A stretch of DNA of 10,823 nt from NCBI RefSeq assembly GCF_937919355.1, contig NZ_CALFSA010000104.1:1-10823 (forward strand), written 5' to 3'. The translations under genes were made by a program, and so were the position numbers. The notes below the pieces were generated by a model. It was not told where the DNA came from. It searched no databases and saw only the letters and a program-made list of their open reading frames with translations. This document shows, piece by piece, positions 7,277 to 10,823 of the stretch (within the stretch, counting starts at the first letter, position 1; each line of letters opens with the position of its first letter). Source of the stretch: an uncultured Methanofollis sp. (GTDB lineage: Archaea > Halobacteriota > Methanomicrobia > Methanomicrobiales > Methanofollaceae).

Positions 7277-7330
7277 ACCTTACTCCTTTGATATCTCAGG
7301 GGTACTGAGGAGGTCAGATCATATTATCCT
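7277..7330 (-). promoter_or_regulatory. Probable leader and promoter region of the A2-mmp operon
   Basis: This 54-base gap is the only real break on the minus strand of the 18-8158 block. Read on the minus strand, ATATAAAG (plus 7329-7336) overlaps the HAD stop codon and is a plausible archaeal TATA box. It would give a start near 7305-7310 and a leader of about 30 bases ending in AAGGAG before the A2 ATG. The leader contains a small inverted repeat, CTCAG (7295-7299) with CTGAG (7305-7309), forming a 5-bp stem with a 5-base loop. No good BRE is evident. Read-through from the HAD gene is equally possible. Confidence 0.35.
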
Positions 7331-8158
7331 TTATATCGAGACAATTCCGTCCCCGCAGAGGTCTCTGACAATGGGCACGACATCGCTCACGTTACCGATG
7401 ATGTAGTCGGCCGCATCACAGAGTTTTTTCGGTTTCTGCCGCGACTGCTGCTCGGAAAGGATGGCCACATCTGCCTTCGTGAAGGCCTGGAGGTCGTTGA
7501 TGCCGTCGCCGACCATGACGACGGTGTCGTAGCAGTGCTTGAGGTCGTCGACGATCTGGGCCTTGATCGAGGGCGTGGCGATGCCGTGGACCTGGTCCCG
7601 GGGGATGCCCAGGTGGTCGGCGATCTTTTCGAGTTTGGCCGCACGGTCGCCGGAGGCGATGTAGGTGGCGACGCCCATGGCATGGAGGTCTGCCATCGCC
7701 TCCTTCGCCCCCTCAAAGGGTCTGCCCCCGGCGGTCACCGTGAACTCGATGCCGGGGCGGGAGAGGTTGAGGATGGCGCCGGAGTCCATCACGACAAGGG
7801 ACTCCTCCTTCAGAGTCCGCCAGACGTCCCTGATGCAGGTCTGGAGGTCCTCGACCCTGGCGGTCTCGTCCTGGTAGAGGATGCGGGCGAGGTGTTCCTG
7901 CGGGACGACCTGCCTGAGGCAGGAGACGCCGAAACCGATCTCCCGGTCGCAGAGGTAGGTGGAGAGGAGCTGGTCGGGGGGTGCGGCGATGACGTCCCGG
8001 GAGTGGGCGTTGAGGGCGATGAGCACCCGAGAACTGTCCAGGCAGGTGAGTACCGTCGTCTCGACGTCGGAGAGGAGTTCGCCGGTGACGACGTCCCGTG
8101 CCGTCCGGTAACTCCGCAGAAGTGTGCCTGCACTGTCGAATACTACTGCAATGCTCAT
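7331..8158 (-). CDS. Soluble HAD-superfamily hydrolase resembling the P-type ATPase phosphorylation domain
   Basis: A 275-residue protein with all four HAD motifs: nucleophile D8 in FDSAGTLL, S169 in IASGDR, K199 in PSIKAQIVDDL, and VGDGINDLQAF (216-226) with D218 and D222. Motifs II-IV closely follow the P-domain of P-type ATPases, but there are no membrane segments, like the soluble P-type-ATPase-like HAD proteins known from methanogens such as Methanocaldococcus. The residue two after the nucleophile is Ala, where most HAD phosphatases have Asp and P-type ATPases have Thr; Ala at this place is a phosphonatase feature. An insert of roughly 125 residues between motif I and ~140 would form the cap. 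The substrate is unknown. GGTGAG five bases upstream supports the ATG, which begins directly at strand 1. It is read away from the isomerase and toward A2, and may be co-transcribed with the A2 operon. Confidence 0.8.
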   Translation of the reverse strand: MSIAVVFDSAGTLLRSYRTARDVVTGELLSDVETTVLTCLDSSRVLIALNAHSRDVIAAPPDQLLSTYLCDREIGFGVSCLRQVVPQEHLARILYQDETARVEDLQTCIRDVWRTLKEESLVVMDSGAILNLSRPGIEFTVTAGGRPFEGAKEAMADLHAMGVATYIASGDRAAKLEKIADHLGIPRDQVHGIATPSIKAQIVDDLKHCYDTVVMVGDGINDLQAFTKADVAILSEQQSRQKPKKLCDAADYIIGNVSDVVPIVRDLCGDGIVSI

Positions 8159-8212
8159 GGATACTCACCGGTAATGCTTATGTGATGGAGTATTCATTTA
8201 CTCCATTAAAGT
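8159..8212. promoter_or_regulatory. Divergent promoter region with a perfect palindromic operator candidate
   Basis: Only 54 bases separate the start codons of the HAD gene (minus) and the isomerase (plus). The region is far richer in A+T than the genes. It contains a perfect inverted repeat: ATGGAGTA (8185-8192), a six-base spacer (8193-8198), and TACTCCAT (8199-8206). TATA-like candidates are TTTAATGG read on the minus strand (plus 8203-8210) for the HAD gene, and TTATGT (8178-8183) for the isomerase. The palindrome would overlap or adjoin both promoters, as expected of an operator for a dimeric regulator. The isomerase ATG has no Shine-Dalgarno sequence, so its transcript may be leaderless or nearly so. 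Confidence 0.55.
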
Positions 8213-9151
8213 ATGTTGCTGAATCAGACCGCAGAGAAAATCCGGTCCATGGAGATCAGGGGGGCGGGCCGGATCGCGAGGGCGGCGGCGGAGGCCCTGA
8301 AGGACCGTGCCGGCCGTCTGGAGACGGAGGACCTCGATATTTTCAGGCATGAGATGGAGAAGGCGGCGGAGACGCTCGTCTCGACGAGGCCGACGGCGGT
8401 CTCCTTGCCGAATGCGGTGAGGTCCGTGATGCGGGGCACGGCCGGGGCGGCGACGGTGCGGGAGGCGAGGGAAGGGGTGAGAAAGGCGGCTGACTCATTC
8501 GTACTCTCGTCGGAGCACGCGGTCGAGAGGATCGGGGAGATAGGCGCCCGCCACATCGCCGACGGCGACGTGGTCCTCACCCACTGCAACTCAGAGGCGG
8601 CGCTCGCCTGCATCCTCGCCGCCCACCGCGAGGGGAAGGAGATCGAGGTCTTCGCCACCGAGGTGCGGCCGCGGAACCAGGGTCTCCTCACGGTCAGGAC
8701 CCTGAACGACGCCGGGATCAGAACAAACTTCATCGTGGACTCGGCGGTCCGCTCTTTCATCAACGACGTCGACCTGGTCGTCACCGGGGCCGATGCGGTG
8801 ACGGTGAACGGGGCGGTGGTGAACAAGATCGGCACGGCCCAGATCGCCCTGGCCGCCCACGAGGCGCGGACGAACCTTGTGGTGGCGGCGGAGACCTACA
8901 AGTTCGCACCCCGCACGATCCTCGGGGAGAGGATCGCGATCGAGGAGAGGGACGCCGCCGAGGTGCTCGACCCGGCGACGGCGGCGTCTCTCCCGAATGT
9001 GCGGGTGCGGAACCCGGCCTTCGACGTGACGCCGGCGAAGTACGTGGACCTGATCGTGACCGAGGTGGGGGCGATCCCGCCGCAGATGGCCTATTGCATC
9101 ATCAGGGACCATCTGGGATGGGACATCGCGGATTTCCAGAAGGCATTTTGA
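8213..9151 (+). CDS. Ribose-1,5-bisphosphate isomerase (eIF2B-related family)
   Basis: A 312-residue enzyme of the eIF2B/MtnA-like isomerase superfamily that converts ribose 1,5-bisphosphate to ribulose 1,5-bisphosphate, the RuBisCO substrate, in the archaeal AMP/nucleoside degradation pathway. Blocks shared with the characterised Thermococcus kodakarensis enzyme are MEIRGAGRIAR (13-23), TRPTAVSLPNA (58-68), THCNSEAA (123-130), GADAVTVNGAVVNKIGTA (192-209), AAETYKF and RNPAFDVTP. Catalytic Cys (C125 in HCNS) and Asp (D194 in GADAV) are present, each offset by the same 8 residues from C133/D202 of the Thermococcus enzyme, which separates it from plain eIF2B subunits. The ATG at 8213 gives an N-terminus 8 residues shorter than Thermococcus and lacks a Shine-Dalgarno sequence. 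RuBisCO follows downstream on the same strand, 211 bases later. Confidence 0.93.
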   Translation: MLLNQTAEKIRSMEIRGAGRIARAAAEALKDRAGRLETEDLDIFRHEMEKAAETLVSTRPTAVSLPNAVRSVMRGTAGAATVREAREGVRKAADSFVLSSEHAVERIGEIGARHIADGDVVLTHCNSEAALACILAAHREGKEIEVFATEVRPRNQGLLTVRTLNDAGIRTNFIVDSAVRSFINDVDLVVTGADAVTVNGAVVNKIGTAQIALAAHEARTNLVVAAETYKFAPRTILGERIAIEERDAAEVLDPATAASLPNVRVRNPAFDVTPAKYVDLIVTEVGAIPPQMAYCIIRDHLGWDIADFQKAF

Positions 9152-9232
9152 TGGTGACGGGATAAAACAGGATAGAACAGTACGGGAGATCTTGACGGGA
9201 GAATCCATCCCACCCCAATCCTGAGCGGGGGT

Positions 9233-9252
9233 CCGGGGGCGTAGTCCCCCGG
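9233..9252. repeat. GC-rich perfect stem-loop in the isomerase-RuBisCO gap
   Basis: CCGGGGG (9233-9239) and CCCCCGG (9246-9252) form a perfect 7-bp stem around the six-base loop CGTAGT. No T-run follows on either strand, so it does not look like an archaeal intrinsic terminator. It could be a transcript 3'-end stabiliser for the isomerase message or one copy of a dispersed palindromic element. Confidence 0.6.
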
Positions 9253-9315
9253 CGCAGGTACTCCAGAAAAGGAATTATCATGAATACCACCAGAGGTAGT
9301 TTTCAAAGAACCGTC

Positions 9316-9330
9316 TGAAACTTCGTTTCA
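9316..9330. promoter_or_regulatory. Palindrome TGAAAC-N3-GTTTCA upstream of RuBisCO
   Basis: A perfect 6-bp inverted repeat with a 3-base centre, 33 bases before the chosen RuBisCO start codon. It could be a regulator binding site or, if transcribed, a small leader hairpin. The function is not known. Confidence 0.4.
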
Positions 9331-9349
9331 TGAGGGATTCTACAGAAAC

Positions 9350-9362
9350 CAGGAGTGAGAAG
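9350..9362 (+). promoter_or_regulatory. Ribosome binding site that decides the RuBisCO start
   Basis: CAGGAGTGAGAAG stands immediately before the ATG at 9363, with AGGAG seven bases from it. The in-frame ATG at 9330 has nothing like it upstream and would add eleven charged residues ahead of the usual N-terminal strand, so 9363 is preferred. Confidence 0.75.
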
Positions 9363-10562
9363 ATGACAGACGTTACGGCAACCTATTATTTCCGCCCGCG
9401 GGCCGACACGACGCCCGAAGCGGCGGCAAAGGCGCTTGTCGAGGAGGAGACGACCGGCACCTGGACCGAGATCACGACGACGACCGGGTATGTCCGCCGC
9501 CTGGACGGCGAGGTGCTCTCTGTCGAACCTTCGGGGAAGGGCTACGTGACGCGGGTGCGCTACCCGGCCGAGATCTTCGAGGCGGGGAACATCCCGCAGT
9601 ACCTCTCTGTCGTGGCCGGCAACCTCTTCGGCCTCGGACGCCTGGAGGCGGTCCGCCTCCTCGACGTCGATTTCCCGGACGAACTCGTCCCCTTCAGGGG
9701 CCCGAAGTTCGGGATGGAAGGGGTGCGGCGGTTGATCGGGACGACCGACCGCCCCCATGTCGGCACGATCATCAAGCCGAAGGTGGGCCTGAACCCGAAG
9801 GACACCGCGGAGGTGGCCTACCACGCGGCGATCGGCGGCGTGGACCTGATCAAGGACGACGAGACCCTGACAGACCAGAGATTCTGCCCGATGGACGAGA
9901 GGATCCAGGCGGTGATGGCACGCCTGGACGATGCGAAGAGCGAGACCGGACGGCAGGTTTTGTATGCGGTGAACATCTCCGCCCGTGCCGACGAGATCGT
10001 GGAGAGGGCCGAGCACGCGATCGACCTCGGGGCGAACATGGTGATGATCGACGTGATCACCTGCGGCTTCACCGCCCTCCAGGCCCTGGGCGAGGCGCCG
10101 TCGGTGAAGGTGCCGGTCCACGTCCACCGGACGATGCACGGTGCGATCACGCGGAACCCCGAGCACGGGATCGCGATGCGGCCGATCGCACGGATCGTCC
10201 GGATGCTCGGCGGCGACCAGCTCCACACCGGCACGGTCTCCGGGAAGATGAGCCACGACGTCTCCGAACTGAAGGGGGACAACGCAGCCCTGACAGACCC
10301 GTACTTCGGCCTGAAGCCGACCTTCCCGGTGGCGAGCGGCGGCCTCCACCCGGGCAAGGTGGCGGCCGAGTTGAAGAACCTGGGCACGAACATCGTCCTC
10401 CAGGCGGGCGGCGGCATCCACGGCCACCCTGACGGCACCGAGGCCGGCGCCCGGGCGATGCGCCAGGCGGTCGACGCCTTCATGGCCGGGGTGTCGGCGG
10501 AGGAGTACGCGAAGGACCACTACGAACTGGCGCGGGCGCTGGAGACGTGGGGGAAGAGGTAA
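9363..10562 (+). CDS. rbcL: Ribulose-1,5-bisphosphate carboxylase/oxygenase, archaeal form III large subunit
   Basis: A 399-residue RuBisCO large chain; it adds CO2 to ribulose 1,5-bisphosphate giving two 3-phosphoglycerate. The active-site set is complete (spinach numbers in brackets): E28 (E60), K138 and K140 in GTIIKPK (K175, K177), carbamylated K164 with D166 and E167 in KDDE (K201, D203, E204), H255/R256/H259 in HVHRTMH (H294, R295, H298), H288 (H327), loop-6 K295 in GTVSGKM (K334), S325 in VASGG (S379), and the phosphate-binding AGGG (348-351). The complete site excludes form IV RuBisCO-like proteins. The short length, absence of a small-subunit gene and methanogen context point to form III. 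Loop 6 reads SGKMSHD instead of the common VGKLEG or VGKMEG. It pairs with the isomerase just upstream, which makes its substrate. Transcription ends at the oligo-T tract directly after the stop. Confidence 0.96.
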   Translation: MTDVTATYYFRPRADTTPEAAAKALVEEETTGTWTEITTTTGYVRRLDGEVLSVEPSGKGYVTRVRYPAEIFEAGNIPQYLSVVAGNLFGLGRLEAVRLLDVDFPDELVPFRGPKFGMEGVRRLIGTTDRPHVGTIIKPKVGLNPKDTAEVAYHAAIGGVDLIKDDETLTDQRFCPMDERIQAVMARLDDAKSETGRQVLYAVNISARADEIVERAEHAIDLGANMVMIDVITCGFTALQALGEAPSVKVPVHVHRTMHGAITRNPEHGIAMRPIARIVRMLGGDQLHTGTVSGKMSHDVSELKGDNAALTDPYFGLKPTFPVASGGLHPGKVAAELKNLGTNIVLQAGGGIHGHPDGTEAGARAMRQAVDAFMAGVSAEEYAKDHYELARALETWGKR

Positions 10563-10570
10563 GGATCAGA

Positions 10571-10604
10571 TTTTTTCTTTTTTTTGCGGGGGGAGGCCCC
10601 TTTT
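10571..10604 (+). terminator. Oligo-T transcription terminator after RuBisCO
   Basis: Eight bases after the RuBisCO stop codon there are 15 bases with only one non-T (10571-10585, C at 10577), the typical archaeal intrinsic terminator. A back-up follows: GGGG (10590-10593), a three-base loop, CCCC (10597-10600), then TTTT (10601-10604). Confidence 0.85.
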
Positions 10605-10668
10605 GTGTGACGGCAGGGGTGTGCGGGACGTACGTTTCCCCCGACGCGTAGACGATCTGCACAGAACA
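10605..10668. other. Spacer between terminator and next promoter
   Basis: No start codon with a ribosome site, conserved RNA or repeat is recognisable here. Part of the 261-base region after RuBisCO that lacks a convincing protein gene. Confidence 0.4.
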
Positions 10669-10681
10669 GATATATATAACG
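10669..10681 (+). promoter_or_regulatory. Strong archaeal TATA box
   Basis: GATATATATAAC, with ACAGAACA before it, is the clearest TATA-type sequence in the window and stands out from its GC-rich surroundings. With the usual spacing of about 25 bases, transcription would start near 10697-10702 and run toward the right edge. The palindromic TATA core gives little direction by itself, but leftward transcription would run into the RuBisCO 3' end. Confidence 0.6.
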
Positions 10682-10699
10682 ATAGAGATATTCTGGGTC

Positions 10700-10823
10700 G
10701 TGGATGCCTGAAAAGGTGTCCCACGAGAGGTCGAGCTGTTCGTTCTGCACACGGCGCCCGACCCCTCGTGTGCCCGGAGGCGATCGGGTTGTTGGGTGTC
10801 ATCAGGGATAGCCGTTGCGGTCC
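10700..10823 (+). ncRNA. Possible structured small RNA or tiny leaderless gene, cut by the window edge
   Basis: Sequence downstream of the TATA box can fold into nested stems: ATGCCTGA (10704-10711) with TCAGGGAT (10802-10809), 7 of 8 pairs; inside it CCCACGAGAGGTCG (10720-10733) with CGACCCCTCGTGTG (10759-10772), 12 of 14 pairs; and CCCG (10773-10776) with CGGG (10785-10788). The outer stem starts within a few bases of the predicted transcription start. It does not resemble tRNA, SRP RNA or RNase P RNA that I can recognise. Alternatively, ATG at 10704 opens a 35-codon leaderless frame (to 10811) with a CSFC pair and a third Cys near the end; a second frame stays open to the edge from GTG 10768. 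None is well supported. Confidence 0.3.

Larger units (their letters stand above)
9152..9362 (+). promoter_or_regulatory. Intergenic region upstream of RuBisCO
   Basis: 211 bases with no convincing gene. In order it holds three copies of ACGGGA (9157, 9182, 9195; the last two extended to ACGGGAGA), a strong GC stem-loop (9233-9252), a TACTCCA heptamer (9259-9265) matching half of the upstream palindrome, an A/T-rich stretch around 9268-9284 (GGAATTATCATGAATA) that is the best but weak TATA candidate, a TGAAAC-TTC-GTTTCA palindrome (9316-9330), and the ribosome site before RuBisCO. RuBisCO thus probably has its own promoter rather than simply being co-transcribed with the isomerase. Confidence 0.4.

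Noticed and set aside
5807..7291. 494-codon plus-strand frame opposite atwA
   Set aside because: Antisense shadow; the minus frame has two complete ABC ATPase domains.
9280..9318. 12-codon frame before RuBisCO (upstream peptide)
   Set aside because: Very short, no ribosome site and no sign of attenuation structure linked to it.
9330..9362. Upstream in-frame ATG for RuBisCO
   Set aside because: No ribosome site, and the extra residues precede the normal N-terminal strand; ATG 9363 has AGGAG seven bases before it. The first ATG also overlaps the TGAAAC/GTTTCA palindrome.
9303..10520. 405-codon minus-strand frame opposite RuBisCO
   Set aside because: Antisense to a RuBisCO with a complete active site; low-complexity His/Arg/Val composition.
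10480..10752. Minus-strand open frames across the RuBisCO terminator region
   Set aside because: They overlap the RuBisCO 3' end and the oligo-T terminator, and have no recognisable domain or ribosome site.

Overview
The window looks like a stretch of chromosome from a GC-rich methanogenic archaeon, most likely of the order Methanomicrobiales (for example a Methanoculleus or Methanofollis relative). This rests on recognising a block of proteins found only in methane-metabolising archaea (component A2/AtwA and methanogenesis marker proteins 3, 5, 6, 7, 15 and 17), an archaeal form III RuBisCO, archaeal TATA-like promoters and an oligo-T terminator. No rRNA, tRNA, CRISPR array, insertion sequence or other mobile element was seen.

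Positions 18-7276 hold a compact minus-strand operon. In transcription order it encodes A2 (twin-ABC ATPase), Mmp3, Mmp6, Mmp5, Mmp15, Mmp17, Mmp7 and an AhpD/carboxymuconolactone-decarboxylase-type protein. Adjacent genes overlap by 4-8 bases or are 2-8 bases apart, so translation is probably coupled. In work on the ATP-dependent reductive activation of methyl-coenzyme M reductase (MCR), A2, Mmp3, Mmp7 and Mmp17 were found together with McrC in an activation complex. The operon therefore reads as a kit for reducing and activating the Ni(I) enzyme of methanogenesis. Mmp15 resembles the ATP-driven activases of the 2-hydroxyacyl-CoA dehydratase and benzoyl-CoA reductase systems. The last gene has an intact AhpD-type thiol relay. 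McrC and MCR itself are not in the window.

Positions 7331-8158 encode, on the same strand just upstream of A2, a soluble HAD phosphatase that resembles the phosphorylation domain of P-type ATPases. A 54-base gap with a possible TATA box separates it from A2.

From 8213 onward the genes are on the plus strand: ribose-1,5-bisphosphate isomerase (8213-9151) and form III RuBisCO (9363-10562). Together they convert ribose 1,5-bisphosphate to ribulose 1,5-bisphosphate and then to two 3-phosphoglycerate, the last two steps of the archaeal AMP/nucleoside salvage route. The AMP phosphorylase of that route is not here. The 54-base divergent promoter region between the HAD gene and the isomerase carries a perfect 8-bp inverted repeat. 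The 211-base gap before RuBisCO contains a strong GC stem-loop, short repeats and a second palindrome.

RuBisCO is followed by an oligo-T terminator. The last ~150 bases contain a very clear TATA box followed by sequence that can fold into nested stems. This may be the start of an unidentified small RNA or a tiny leaderless gene cut by the window edge.
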